Origin: Hydractinia symbiolongicarpus
Lineage: Eukaryota; Cnidaria; Hydrozoa; Anthoathecata; Hydractiniidae
Direction: 5' to 3'
NCBI RefSeq assembly: GCF_029227915.1
Contig: NC_079877.1
Coordinates: 20,549,851-20,613,850, forward strand
DNA: 64,000 nt
Part shown: piece by piece, positions 1 through 13,092 of the stretch
How the letters are laid out: each line of letters begins with the position of its first letter
How positions within the stretch are numbered: position 1 is the first letter of the stretch
The notes under the pieces: model-generated
Databases searched by the model: none
What the model saw: the letters and a program-made list of their open reading frames with translations, nothing else
Told to the model about the DNA's origin: nothing
Translations under genes and position numbers: made by a program

Positions 1-334
1 TAGTATAAAATCTTTCATTAAATTATCCTACTGTTAAGTGGAGTACTATGCAATATTACATTGATTAAGAATTTATAAATGATACTGTCAGTCAAACTAG
101 ACAGATGTTGCAACAACGTTCATCAACAGGCATGTTCAGAAGACTAAGCAGTGCAGAGAGGCTATATGCTACCTCTAGTGCTCCCAGCTCTAAGAAAAGG
201 AAATCGACTTTGATTTTGTGTAGCCATTTTGGCGAGAAGTATCAACAAAATTGTGCCACCATTACTGCCACAAGCAACCTCGTTTCCATGTGAACATCTC
301 TTAAAATAATTACTTTAATAGGAAAGTAATATAT
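1..334. other. Intergenic, no gene seen
   Basis: AT-rich sequence. The short open frames here have no recognisable domain, and I see no repeat or RNA gene. Confidence 0.4.
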
Positions 335-1635
335 ATATACTACTAGTCGATAAAGCCCGTGGAAAAATCCACTGAGGCAGGATAAAAAAGAAAAAAAGCG
401 GTATTTGAATTTTGATGACGTCAGCAACCCATCCAAAAAAATTAATTCAGAACCTAGTTTTCATGTTGCCTCTATTGTGTAGAGCTTAAAACGCTGATCA
501 AGAAAATGTATATAATAATATGCTTTTGATGAACGGTTAATGAGATATCAGGGGTTAAAAATCTTCCTGACGTCAGCCTAGACCCATCAGAACACAAAAT
601 TTCTGTTTAAAAAAGATTGTATACATGTTACCTTCATCAAATAGATCTTGAAACTTTGATCAAGAAAGTGTGTAGGATTATGTATCTTTGACAAACGGTT
701 GCAGAGATATTGGGATTTAAAGGTTTTTTGATGATGTCATCAACCCGTTTATTCCGAAACGGATTCAGGAAGCCAGATTTGGGAAGCTTACCCAGTTTGG
801 TGTTACGCATTGAAAAATGACTGACGTCACCACCTAGTTTCCTGGCTTCATTAATTTAATATAAGATATTGACGTAAAGTAGTGTTATTGGCGTCGCTTC
901 AAATCGTCAGAAAATTTAACATTTCAGACATACCTTTTTCGGCTACATCAAAGGAAAATGAACACATCCACTTTGCCTGTTACAGACACACACACACTGA
1001 CAGAAACACTCTCCGCATTGCTACATACGGGCAGGCATATTTGTGACAGGCATAGTAGTCATTGTCCTTTGATGTCGCCAAAATATTCTTTAAAGTCACT
1101 GAAAAAAGTATGTCTTATTTGTTAACAGCCTAGATGTTATGGCACGACGTCAATGCATTAAGACTAACGTCAATTCATTAAATAAGAATTGTGCTCTTTT
1201 AAGTTAAGGCTGGAATAACTTTGAAACAGGTGGAAATAACTGATGTCATCTCCTGCCTGAGTAACTAGAGACCACCTGGGACTAAAATTGGACCAATTTC
1301 CTAACGTTGGGTCAACCCACCTGTTTCAGAATAAACAGGTTGATGTGGTCTTTAAAACACCTTTAAACCACAATAACCCTGTAACCGTCAGCAAAATTGC
1401 CCTTATATCTCTGTAATCGTTCATCCAAAGCACATGATCCTATATATTTTATTCATCAGTGTTTGAAACTCTACACATTACATGTGACGGGTAAAAAAGT
1501 TTCTCTAAAACATTTTTAGTATATGCACTGCTGATGTCAGCATAACTCATTGAAGAACCAATACTTCTTCCAATGTTCTTCTGCCTAAGTGGATTTTTCC
1601 TCAGGTCTTAACTAGTCTATTATAATAATACAAAC
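335..1635. mobile_element. Non-autonomous MITE-like element with long imperfect inverted ends
   Basis: The left edge (about 338-390) contains CTAGTCGATAAAGCCCG followed by the hairpin GTGGAAAAATCCAC and GAGGCAGG. The right edge (about 1580-1630) reads the same on the other strand with mismatches. Inside, a unit of about 160 bp (a GACGTCA-like motif, then GATCAAGAAA, then GATATTGGG-like) repeats near 413, 568 and 729, and is met in inverted orientation near 1400-1570. There is no coding capacity. I infer a non-autonomous DNA transposon. The exact ends and any target duplication are not resolved. Confidence 0.6.
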
Positions 1636-2656
1636 AGTGTCTGTTTGTGACAAGCAATTCTGACTTTCACATTTTCTCCTTAAAAACAAGCAAGAAACTA
1701 TATCAAATATGCTAACAACAAACAACTTATTTTGATGTACCGTCACAATGCCACAATTTAATAGAATTTGGCATGGGCTATGACAAATTCTACAAGACAG
1801 GGGGTCCGTATATACGAGACCTGTATATACGAGGAGCTCTGGCGACAACAGCGTTTTCACTTTGTGTTGACTCTGCCACAAAAAAAGACAACCTTCAAAG
1901 CATTACAGAAATGTGCATCTTTATTAACTTTCTATTTACTGAGCAAATTGAATCAAATGAGGCCTTTTTAAGAACTCTACACCAACAAACTTTTATTATA
2001 TCTTATTATATCTGCCTTTTTTTAAAGTTATGTGCAGGACTTTCGGGATACAAGGCTTGATGTCCTGCTGTTAAAAAACCCTTAATTAACACTCCTGTCA
2101 CTAGGATGTTTAGCCTACACAATATTTGTTGATGGACGAAGTAATGTTGACATTTCTTTGGTGTTTTACCACAACCGGAAAGTATGTTTTTTAAAAAAAT
2201 TAGCTACTTGCAAAAATAAATTCTCACAAATTTTTTGAAAGTATCTATTCGCAAAATTATATTTTCAAGATTTCGATTAGCGAAATAGCAAAATTAAATT
2301 CTCGCGAAAATATATTTCATTATTATATTTATGGTGGTGAGCACAAATGACGCGACTAGAGGTGGCTCAATTGACTATAAACTTTTAAACTTTTTTTTCA
2401 TGTATCAAATTTTGCTGATTATAGCAAAATTGCAAAATTAAATCGCACAGAGAACCTTATTTTTTCCAGTTTAAAAGACTTAACATACACAGAAAACAAT
2501 TTTTATGATCGATCCTTTCATAACCTTCAGACATTAGTGTGTTTATAAGGCTAGAATATTGAGGATTCAAGAGTAAATAAATAATTTTGCTTTCTTTGCA
2601 GGAACCAATAATACTAATATGTGTAACTTAAAAATGTAGCAAATAACACTGTCTTT
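1636..2656. other. 5' region of the USP gene, no coding gene seen
   Basis: AT-rich and non-coding. A polypyrimidine-AG acceptor ends at 2601 (CTTTCTTTGCAG), so the first coding exon probably starts at 2602 with a short 5' UTR. That UTR holds an in-frame TAA upstream of the ATG at 2657. An untranslated exon further upstream is therefore likely but cannot be located. Confidence 0.45.
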
Positions 2657-5600
2657 ATGACAAGAACAATGAGTCAACATCTTCCCTGTTCTTTATACAA
2701 TATGAACACAAGAAACACTTATACAGCAAGTAGCAACAAAACACTAGTGGAAACTGTTGCATTAACTGGTGGATTGCCTACGCCTCATAAAACTTCATTA
2801 CTTCCAGGTGGAGATAGGTTCAGTTTTAACAAAATTATCGAAAAAACATCAAAAAGCTCGCCAAGACAAGACAGTGGTGGACCATTTAAAGCTGATCACA
2901 ATATTGTGCTTGGATTAAATTATTTAAGTCACAGATACCAACAACTTACGCCATTATCAAGACGAAAATCTTCTTCACTTTCAGATTTGCAAAATACAGA
3001 TGGGAACTTGGATGATGCTTTTTACAAAGAAAAATATAGAAAAGGCTTCTCCATTTCTAAAGATGTTAATGCGGAAGATACCAAAGTGCGAAGTGTATCA
3101 TCAGGGAGAGGCGAAGAAATTTTAAAAACTTGTCGAACAAAAATAGCTTTGTTAACAAAAGAAGAGTCATTAAGGAACCCTGCAAACCACAGAGTCAACC
3201 AGTCAAAAGAATATTTGTCTGATAGAATAAAACAGATAAATATATCAAATAGCCAAAAAAATATGTATATAAAACTTCAACGTAAAGCTTATCAAAGATC
3301 TAGTCCTGATATCTTTAAGGATAGCAAAAATGAAAAACCTGAACAAAAACAAAGACGTTCTTCAGTTGATTTATGCTACTTGAAAGGCAATGTTGTGGAC
3401 AGTGGAAAGGAGAAAGTTTTTATAAGTATTAAAAGGAGTGTAAGTTGTGATTTTTATTTTGTTACTATTGTATATAATTTAAATTTTATGGGTTTGTTTT
3501 TTTAATTTGTTAGAACTGTTTGAGATTAAAAGGGTCTGACTTAAAACATAACATTTAAATTATGTTACAAAATTCTGTACAAATTTCCTTTATTTCCAAT
3601 GTGTAAACGATAAAAAGCAACAAAGAAACTAATTGTTGGAAATAACTTTCCTGTTAACTGTATAACTTTATCAAAAAAAAGATTATTTTAGTATGATAGC
3701 TAAAAGAAAAATTTTTGTTGATTTAACAGATTGAAATTCACATTTTTATTTCTAATTCGAACCCTGAAGTTTGCTGTATTCTTCAGTCAGTGAGTACTAT
3801 GTAGGTGTTCTTCCATATAGGCTAGCTTCACATCCATCAGAACAAAATCAGATTTTGGTTCAGGATTAAATGGAATGAGAAATTTGGGAAATACGGTATG
3901 TATGCAGTGTCCACTAAAAGCATGAACTATCTTTATTGTTACTAAATTTGTTGCAAACATTGTTGCTCATGTGTATGCCAAATGGAATTTATTTAATGGT
4001 TTTCTTTCATTTGTGCGAAACTTCAACATTTCTTTAGTATAGCATTTATGCACAACAACTTATTATCAAGAAGTTTTTATATGAAAATATTTCCTTAGTG
4101 AGCAAGGAAATGTTTTAACATTAGTGAGCAAGGAAATGTTTCAACATCAATTTCACTTTCTTTTTATTTGGCATAGGAAGTAAAGCTCTTAGGTTTTTTA
4201 AAAATTACATAAACTCGTGCACTAATGTGCATCTTGCAGTTCTGGCAAACATGTATCGAATCCTGCTCGTAGTATGTAATGATGCACAAACCAACACTCG
4301 TTTTAATTTTCAAGCAGATATTCTTTGTTGCAAATGTGTGTCGATATAAACCATCTTAAGCCCGTGTAATTGTAGTTTTCCTTGCATTATAGTGCTTTAT
4401 GAACTGTATCTTACAGTGCTTATGTAAATCAAAACATCTTCGAGACTATTTCTGTAGAAGGAAATGTAATACCGACTTAAACAAGTATCATGCACCTACA
4501 AAAGGAAGGCTTGCAATCGGTAAACAATATATCTTGATATTTATTTTATTTAACACATGGTAGAATTTAAACAGGTTTTAATTTAAACAGTAAGTCTCAA
4601 ACATTTAAAAATGGAACCTTAAAGCATAGTTTGCACAGTTAAACTAGTTGAAGCAATTTCAGGCAAAAACATAATCTCTCAACTTTTTTGTAGAATGCCT
4701 TGGAATTTATTTATTTATAAAATATTTATAAAAAAATTATAAAATATTTATACAGGATAGGTCGTTTCAGTTTATATACATAATGTTTACATATATATTT
4801 ACAAGTGTAAAATAACTGCTTTTCAAACGAGTCCTGTCAAAGAAACAATAAAATAATAATTTTAAAAGCAAAAATACATGATAGAAATTAGTATAATACC
4901 ATATATTTTCCAAACCATACTGGAAACTAGTTAGAAGTTAGAGATAAAAGGTTAAAAAAGTTAAAAACTGAAATTATCTAATTTCTTTAAAAACATATTC
5001 TCGTTATTTTCGTAACGGATGTCTCTTGACAAACTATTGTAAATGTGTGCACCTTGATAGAAAAAAACACTTTGTGCTTTCTTAGTTTTCACCTTTGGTA
5101 ACTTTATTGAGTGTTTATTATTTCTCGTTGTTTTGGAGTGTGACATCAGTTCAAAGTAACTGTCCATAGGCGATGGAAGTTTCGTTGTAATTGATCGTCT
5201 GACAATTTTACACGCGTGACGTTTGATTGATGTCATGATCGGAGTGATGATTTCTTGTTGACTTTTGTTCCCAGTGATTACGGTAACAGCACGATCGTGT
5301 ATTTGATCGAGTTTTTCTATCAACGTTCTTGACAGATTAAGATTCACAGTCCGACAATAGGTAAACACTGGGACGACAATACTTGTGTAAATCATTTTGG
5401 CTGCTTCTACAGTCAAGTTCGGACGTACTTTTGACAGCAGTTGTATTCGAGTTAAATCTTCGTTTAAGGTTATTGTTGAATCAAGAATGACTCCCAAATA
5501 CTTGTAAGATGTTGTTTGGTTTAGACTGGATCCGTTGACTATTACTTTTAGTGTTGCAGCCTTTTTAATACTAGCTGGGGTTCCAAATATCATTGTTTCT

Positions 5601-8600
5601 GTTTTGCATTTTTTGAGGTTTAGAGACAAGTCGTTCTTTCTCAGCCAATTATAGATTTCAGGCATGTCAATATTCAACATTTTTTGAATAGATTCAGAAT
5701 CTTTCCCATGAACGTATAAAACGGTATCGTCAGCGTATTTGAGGATACTACAATGACGTAGGCAGGTGTCGATATCGTCCAAGTGAAATAAAAATAACGT
5801 TGGTCCAAGAATTGATCCTTGTGGAACTCCTCTGAAGACTGGATACTCCCCAGAGAGGTGACCGTCGTAGAATACGCACTGCTTACGGTTAAAGAGATAA
5901 TTTTCAAACCAAATCAATTCCTTTCCAGTTATTCCGTAAGATGGTAATTTGGATAGAAGGAACGAATGACTAACCGTGTCGAATGCCTTACTTAAATCAA
6001 TGTAAGTCACCCCTGTTAGGTAGCCATTGTCCATGTTTTTACGAATATTATAAACCAAGATGTTACAGGCTAATTCCGTTGATCTGTGCCGGCGGAAACC
6101 AAACTGACTGTTTTTCAGCAAATAGTTGTTTTCAATATAGTTTGAGAGTTAGTGATGTACAACGCGTTCAAGTATTTTGGACAGACATGGCAATACGGAA
6201 ATTGGCCGGTAGTTGGTAAAGTCTGATTTTGATTACGATTTGTGAAGTGGATTAATTTTTGAAATCTTCCAGCCTGTTGGAACGATGCCAGTTGACAATG
6301 ATCTATTGATAATAAAAGCTACAGGTTTCGAAATTTCGTCTGCTGCATCTTTTAGAAGATTTGGTGGAAGATCGTCGATACCCGATGCCTTTTTGCGGTT
6401 TAATTTTTTCAAGTACTTGCAGATTTCAGATGGTGCAACAGAGCGAAATGAAAATTTTTGAGTAGTTCGAATTGGTACTCTTCGTGGTTTGTTCCATACA
6501 AAATTCTTGATAGGATGGAGAGTTTTGAGTAGCTTTGTAGTGACATTGGAGAAGAAACGACCAAACCCTTCAGCTATAGCTTTTTTGTCGGAGATTTATT
6601 CGTCGTCGACTTTAAATAACGTATTTGTTTGCTTCGTTTTTGACTTTGTTAGGAAAATCTTTTTCAGTGTTTTCCAAAATAATGTTGAATTGTTTGTGTT
6701 TTCTTTTAGTAGGTTTGTGTTATACGTTTGTTTCGCCTTTTTGATTAAAACATTAACTTTATTTCGTTGGCGTTTATAATTCCCATGGTTTACAGTTGTT
6801 TTCGATTTTCGAAACTTTTTGTGGAGTACATCTCGGTAGTCCATTTCGTTTTTACCTTCATGTGTCAGCCATGGGCATATGTTGGTATTCGTCCTTTTTG
6901 TAGCATAAGGGGCGTGTTCATTAAAACTTTCAGTCAAGATTTGATTAAATGCCTGAAGAGATTCTGAAACGGAGTGTGAGTTATACACCGACGACCAATC
7001 AGTAGTTTTGAGGTCTTGTTTTAATTTAGTATTGTCATAATTTTTGCAATTTCTGTAGCGAACCGTCTTTGGGTACGTTTTTACTCTGTTTTCTTTTCGA
7101 TTGAAACCAATTAAATCATGATCACTAAAGCTGATCCCGTAAACGTCATGTTTTGTAATGTAAAGTGGGGCATTTGTAAAAACCAAGCCTATTAATGATT
7201 CACATTTATCTGTTATTCTTGTTGCCGTTTTAATTATCTGCTTAAATTGGACAAGCGTGAAGATTGATTTTAATTCATCGTTCTCCTTATCTTTTTGATA
7301 ATTGATGTTGAAATCTCCTGTTAATATCGTCTCTTTATTCTCAGATGTTGCTTTTGTGAACGAGGTGCGAAGAGTTTCATTGAAGTTTCTCGGTAGGAAT
7401 TTTGATGACCACGGGGGTCGATACCAAATACTGAGAAGAAAACGTTTCGTTTTTGGAAAGTTTATTTCTAACCAAATACACTCTAATTCAGAATTTTCCA
7501 AATCCGTTCTTCTCTTAAACGGTATCCCATCCTTAGTATATGCAGCAACACCACCATGACTTCCAACGTCTCTGTTTTTATTTACAATCGTGTACCCCGG
7601 AATGTCAAAAGGCTGTGACGGAGTAGCGTTATCGATGTGTGTTTCACTAAGAGAAAAAATATGTGTGTTTTTGTGCGTATGTAAAAAAGCTTATAAATTA
7701 GCCATATTTTTATAAAGTCCTCGGATATTCTGATGAAAGACTTTTAATCCTCTGTGCTTGAACAAATCTTGTAAAATTATGTCCAGTTGGTCCAGGACAT
7801 TTCTCCACGTCTCCACACATCAGTAACAACATAACTAAAAACCCGCCTTTCCTTCCATAGACATATTTCTGATGTACTCTTGTAACAAATAATGACGAAC
7901 ATGTAAAATTCTCTTTGCAGTCAAGTTTTTCTTTCAATAATGTTATACTTATCTCATCTGATGTAACAAAACAACGACATTTAACAGCCAAAACTGTAAA
8001 AATTAAAATTATCCAGAGAGCAGAGCAAAACACGACCGCCCTTCTCGCTGTCATTTTCTTTGTTTCCACTCATAAAGTGAACTATGAATTAGTGATAAGC
8101 TTTAGCTTGTTTAATTTATGCCTTTTAAAAAATTGTAGTTTTTTTTTTTTGTGGCCAAACAAATTATAACTGTAATGAACAAAATCTTGTAAGTGCAAGA
8201 TCCAACAGTGGAAAATAAATGTGGCGTATATTCATCTTATATTTTCTTCTGCTCATTTTAGCTTTTGCTGAACTGATAAACGACATGTGGACTCAGAACA
8301 ATGATTGCATAACACCGAGCTCATTAAAATATGAAGTTCAAAAATATGCAAAGAGATTTTCTGGTTCACAGTATGTATGCGTTTTATATATTAAAAAACA
8401 GAACAGCTTGCAAAATCTTTTTTCTCTATTGCACACCCTTGTTTCTGTAAATTTATCTTCCCTTGGACTTCCCAAGTCTGCACTCACGTTATTACCACTT
8501 GCTTCCCAGCCCACCAACTGGGTTTGTAAATATCTTTTGTTATATAACAAATATTTTGTTTGTTTTTAGGCAGCAAGATGCACAAGAATTTTTACGCTTT

Positions 8601-11600
8601 TTTATCGAGGGTGTCCACGATGATTTGAACTATGTGAAACAAAAACCTACCCTTGCTATTCTAGACGACTCAGGGTTGAGGTATATCTTACATTGTAATC
8701 TACAAGGTACTAAAAAAGTAGGTGCCTATTTAATGTTGTTGAATTTTACTTTTTCAGTGACATTGAAAAGTCGAAAAAAAACTGGGATCGATATTTGCAG
8801 CGTGAACGCAGTGTTATTCAAGGTGTGGAAGTGATTTATTTGTATTTTTCCCTTATCTGTTTACATCTTTAACTCATGCCATAACTTGTAGCTAATGTCC
8901 GTCGTGAATTCTTTGTTGTGTTTAAATTTAATGATTTAAAGCTTATATCCTATTACGAAATAATTTAGCTTAGTATGAAAGTGGTTGGAATGCTGATTTC
9001 CATCACGCACGTCTATTAAAACAAAGCTCATTTAGGATAAGTTCATTTGAGTAAGATGCCTTCTAATATTAGTGAAATCCTATGAATCAAGTTTTTTCAA
9101 TAAATTATCAATTGTAACGATTCCTAAATCAATCTCAAGCTTTTTTACATGGAATTACCCTGTTTTAAAGCAACGGCTTTGTTTTAAATTTAACAATGCT
9201 GATTTTGATATTTTATTTATAACTGCATTTCTTTTTTTCAGATTTATTTGTTGGTCAACTAAAAAGTATTTTAACGTGCACAACATGTTCCCATCGCTCT
9301 GTAACGTATGACCCATTTTGGGATCTATCTTTGCCCATACCGGTATGTTTTATCGTTTGCCTTGTTTCCATTTTTAATGCCTTTTGTCGTGCTAAAATCA
9401 CCACCAATGTTTGAGAATTAACTTTGGCGGTTAAGTATTTTAAACATTTTTGCGAAATAAAATTTCGCGAATTCGTAAGTTGCGTATATTTAGCGAAAAT
9501 CGTCTTAAACAGACCACCCAAGAAAAAAAAAACAGTCTAAGTGTTTGTTAGAAATTTTTTTGTAAAACTGATACTCTGCTTAAAGCTTCTCAATGGTGCA
9601 TGGATAAAAAATTCTACCTTGTTTTCAACCTCTGCGAATGCGTCGGATGTATGTTCCCTTATTAAGTTTTCTAGCTCTTTTGTAGTTACCCACCTGTGTC
9701 AATTATTTGCGTAATAAGGATTTCAATTTTTTTTTAGAAATCTCGCATTGGTGATGTAAAGATTTCTGAATGTTTTAGTGCTTTCACGCAAGAAGAGGTG
9801 CTTGATCGCGACGAAAAACCTGTAAATATGATCAGTTGGATAACCCACATCAAACATATGAATACTAAAAAGTCTACCGACTAAAATATCAAAATAAGAT
9901 TTGCTTCATAGGATTGTAAACTAAGTCGTTCTGAATGCGTACTATACCTTCAGCTACGTCATCGTAACACTCTACCTGAGACTTTACTGTGGATGATTTG
10001 GAGATCAGAAATTTAATTCGTCTTCAATAATTACACTTCATCTATACTGTTTAGCAAAAAGGGTGTATTAACGATCAAACCAATCAGCTAATTTTCTTAT
10101 TTTGATTTTAGACGTGCGAATCGTGCAAAAAACGAAGAAAATGCACAAAGAGATTCCTAATTGAAAGATTTCCACAAATTTTAGTAATTCGTATCTTTTC
10201 ATATTGCATCGATTTGTTTTTATTTTTAGTGTTATTATTACTATACATTATTTTATTAGTTCACGAGTTTTTTCTTGACTTACCATTAACAGATTTAAAA
10301 CGCTTCTCCGGACTACGTTATCGCACCAAATTAGATACAAAAGTTAGTTTTCCGTTTGAATTGGAACTTGAAAAGTTTGCTGCCAACACTTCAGGTCCGT
10401 CTCCAGTATTGAAATTTATAAGTTCGTTCGTTTCGTTACATTTTGCGGGTTCCTTTGTCCGTCCATCCGTTTTTGATCGTTTGTGTCAATTTTGTTGTTT
10501 CTGTAACTAAAATGGTGCTATTTTTATAGATGTAACTGACTTTCCAAGATATTCTTTATATGGGGTCGCAAACCACATGGGTGGGACGTATGGTGGCCAC
10601 TACACAGCATATTGTAGACACCCTGACACCAATAAGTGGCATCTTTACAACGATTCGAGGTATGAGCTATCGTCATTTTAATATTGTTTAAACCTTGTTT
10701 AAACCGTTAGACATTGTGGTTTTTGAGCTAGTTTAAATTTTTTTAATACTTTAAAATTAAATGTTTCAACGAACATTCATGTCTTCCTTTTTGTTTTTTG
10801 TGCGTAAAAAAAATCGGGACTGGAAATGTGAGTAGCTTAAGGGAAGAACTTTTTGCAGAAAGAAATTTTAGAAGAACTAAATTTTGAGTAACTTTTTTTT
10901 TTTTTGATTTTAAACCTTATTTGCAAAATAAGTTCCTCAAAATTTCACATTATGTAGCGCATTTTGCGTTAAAAACCTAATCGCAAAAAATTGGTTCATG
11001 TCTCTTGGTCGCAAAAATAAGTTTTGACAAAATTTCTTCTCGTGCTTTCTTCAATTTCATTTTGACCTTTTATAAATTAGAGTATAAAATCTCAAAATAG
11101 CGTGCGTGTGTGAGAGTAATTTAAGTTCAGGCCCCGCAAAAAAAATAAAATTAAAAGCAAAGGTTTATTCGCGAATTAAAAATCCGGCGAACGCGTTTCG
11201 CGCAATGAACAGACCAGCGCACTTTTCCTGCTGGTTCAATATCTTTTTTCGAAAAGTATATTACAAAGAATTATTTCAGCGAGACTAATTCTGGATGAAA
11301 ACATGACCAAGACTAAAGAAGAAGATAAAAATTATACATATATTTATATGTTCGAGTCTATAAATTACATACATGCCGGAAAAATGGCCAGTTTGTTTTT
11401 CGCCGCCATCAGCTCGACTTTCGTGGAAGTCACTAAAGTCGAAAACCAACAGCCGTTCCGTAGCCCCTTTAACTATTTGCGAAAGTAAATTCTCTAATTT
11501 TTTTTCTCTTTTTTTTTTGTGAAACAAAAAAATTATTTCACTTTCCGCCTTAACTTTAGGTTTCGTCTAAAAGTCATTAACGAACTCTTTGAATCAAAAT

Positions 11601-11980
11601 TACATGCTATCGTTGTTGACACCTTATATACTAATTTTATACGCTATCTTTCTTGCACAAAAATAAAATTCACGCCAATCGCGAAAGTTAATTCTCGCGA
11701 AAAAATCATCAAAATGATCGTTCGCGAAAGTAACTATTTTGATGGCTATTTCCCTTGATTTCGCGATTTTCAGTTCCTTCTTAAAGTGAACAAACTTGTA
11801 TGGTGAGCAGTTTGGTGTACGAGAAAAGGGATCGATTTTTCGATAAGTATGTCTGAACCATCTTACGTTGCTTGATGTACAGGACTCCTGTTTTTAATTT
11901 ATTTTAGAGTGAAAGAAGTGTTGTCAACGAGTGTGGTGACGTCATCTGCTTATGTGTTGTTTTATGAACTTGTCAAGTAA
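2657..11980 (+). CDS. Ubiquitin-specific protease, USP2/USP21-like (12 coding exons)
   Basis: A peptidase C19 deubiquitinase, which removes ubiquitin from substrates. Coding exons read from splice sites and frame: 2657-3439, 3821-3895, 4393-4519, 8262-8370, 8570-8674, 8758-8822, 9242-9342, 9738-9821, 10112-10190, 10293-10394, 10530-10659 and 11908-11980. All phases join, giving 1833 nt (610 aa plus stop). Residues 1 to about 265 are Ser/Lys-rich and probably disordered. The catalytic core follows: the Cys box [15 protein letters not shown] spans exons 2-3 (Cys at 4393), then [22 protein letters not shown], two CxxC zinc-binding pairs (TCTTCSH and [11 protein letters not shown]), and the His box GGHYTAYC in exon 11. 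It ends in VLFYELVK. The start has an in-frame upstream TAA. This is USP2 architecture; closer orthology (USP2, USP8 or USP21) is not settled. Intron 3 holds an antisense LINE. Confidence 0.93.
4961..6595 (-). pseudogene. LINE reverse transcriptase domain
   Basis: The reverse transcriptase makes cDNA from the element's RNA at the nicked target. Visible motifs in order are the fingers ([14 protein letters not shown]), palm [25 protein letters not shown], the catalytic YADDTVLY, and a CR1/L2-like C-terminal region ending near 4961. The N-terminal part (about 6120-6595, with [18 protein letters not shown]) is separated by at least two stops (near 6150 and 6230). The C-terminal 386 codons are open. 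I place it in the Jockey/CR1/L2 group by motif spelling only. Confidence 0.87.
6596..7780 (-). pseudogene. LINE APE-type endonuclease domain and linker
   Basis: The open 6596-7501 stretch has exonuclease-endonuclease-phosphatase features: WYRPP, the catalytic-loop GDFNIN, and SDHDLI near the C-terminal His. An adjoining Lys-rich linker leads to the reverse transcriptase. Upstream sequence to about 7780 continues the N-terminal half of the domain in broken frame (for example [15 protein letters not shown] at the junction). This domain nicks target DNA in LINE retrotransposition. It is broken and presumably inactive. Confidence 0.8.
7710..8069 (-). pseudogene. LINE N-terminal leader with hydrophobic segment and 2A-like motif
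   Basis: A 119-codon leader. Residues about 12-30 are hydrophobic ([13 protein letters not shown]), resembling a signal anchor. Residues about 78-92 read [14 protein letters not shown], close to the ribosome-skipping 2A consensus D(V/I)ExNPGP but with Cys in place of the conserved Asn. 2A-like motifs at the N-terminus of CR1/L2-type LINE proteins are known in other animals. The substitution suggests it no longer works. It runs straight into the endonuclease region. Confidence 0.6.
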
Positions 11981-13092
11981 AAGTAAAGTTGGATGGGTTA
12001 CTTCACTAATCTGAAAATCACGTGCGATGCTTCTTTGTAGAGGATATTTTTTATCTCGATGTCGTCCATTATAATGGCTGCTAAATTGAAACCAAACTTG
12101 CACGTTATATACACATATAAGAAATAGAATTGAATAAAAACTATATATATTCACTGAATTCTCAATACAGAAAAGAATGGTTTACTAGCGCTAAACGAGA
12201 TTGCTAGTGGTAAAATCGCTTCTTTTCCGCCATTTTTAAAATTTGGGTTAGATTTTAAAACGAGCACTAAATTTAAAACTTCTCTTCGAATTTTATGTAC
12301 TTGATTAAGTTGTTTTTAATATTTGAGTAAAAAAGAGAATTTTTAACCGTTTTCTAAATGTAAATATGTATATATATTTATATATGCTATTTCAACGAAT
12401 GTAATTTATTATATAGATTATGAGTTAATTATAAAAATATATTGCAAATTTTCTTACATTGTCTTGTCACTACTAATAACATATTTGAAAAAAAAAATTG
12501 TTTTTCTTGCTAGGAGAAAATTATCTAATAACAATACTTGAAATTCTCCTCCTGGAATACAAAAATGGTTTATAATTATATGAAAACCAGATAAACCCGC
12601 CTAATTTCAAACTTCAATGCAAAAATAAAAACTGCAGCAATACCATATTTTTTGTTTCTTTTTTGAAAAGTTCCAAAGTACCGTTGCATATCTGTAATTT
12701 GTTATGTTAGTGCCCCTGAAAGTTAGGGAAAGTGATTTAAAAAGAATTTCGTATGTTTTTTCGCATTCTATACTCGGTAATAGAGAGGAACTTATATATG
12801 CTTTTATTTCATATTTACGGGAAAAGTGTGATAACCCACGGTAACATCCTCCCAAGAAAAGTAAAAAAAGTCATGTCCTAGGTGTGCAATAAAATGCTTA
12901 CCATAAGAATGGTCGCACGAAGTTGCCCAAAAGGTATGAATAAACATTTTTTAAAGGTGTCTGCTTTGTTCAAAAACAGGAGTTAGGATAGGCGAACTGC
13001 GCAAAGCACGGCTGCTGAATAAAAGGTTATGATGACAGTGTTGATTTTGAAGAGCAGACCGACTGGCTTGGTCTGCTCCATAATAAATCAAA
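11981..13092. other. Intergenic, no gene seen
   Basis: AT-rich sequence downstream of the USP stop codon. It holds the 3' UTR region and simple TA runs near 12360-12390. No recognisable protein or RNA gene. Confidence 0.4.

Larger units (their letters stand above)
4700..8150 (-). mobile_element. CR1/L2-like LINE, degraded, antisense in USP intron 3
   Basis: A non-LTR retrotransposon with APE-type endonuclease and reverse transcriptase in the usual order on the minus strand. The 5' part is near 8070 and the 3' end lies in AT-rich simple sequence near 4700-4800. Several in-frame stops and a frame break separate the pieces. The limits are approximate because I could not identify a target duplication. 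The intron splice sites on both sides (donor at 4520, acceptor before 8262) are intact, so the host gene probably tolerates the insertion. Confidence 0.85.

Noticed and set aside
105-293. 62-codon open frame at the window start
   Set aside because: No recognisable motif and no context.
1773-2060. 95-codon open frame upstream of the USP gene
   Set aside because: No domain, poor codon pattern and overlapping alternatives on both strands; likely chance.
6489-6967. Plus-strand open frames within the LINE
   Set aside because: They lie opposite the LINE endonuclease and reverse transcriptase on the minus strand.
10214-10510. 98-codon open frame covering USP exon 10
   Set aside because: It reads across intron sequence; splice sites and phase define exon 10293-10394 instead.
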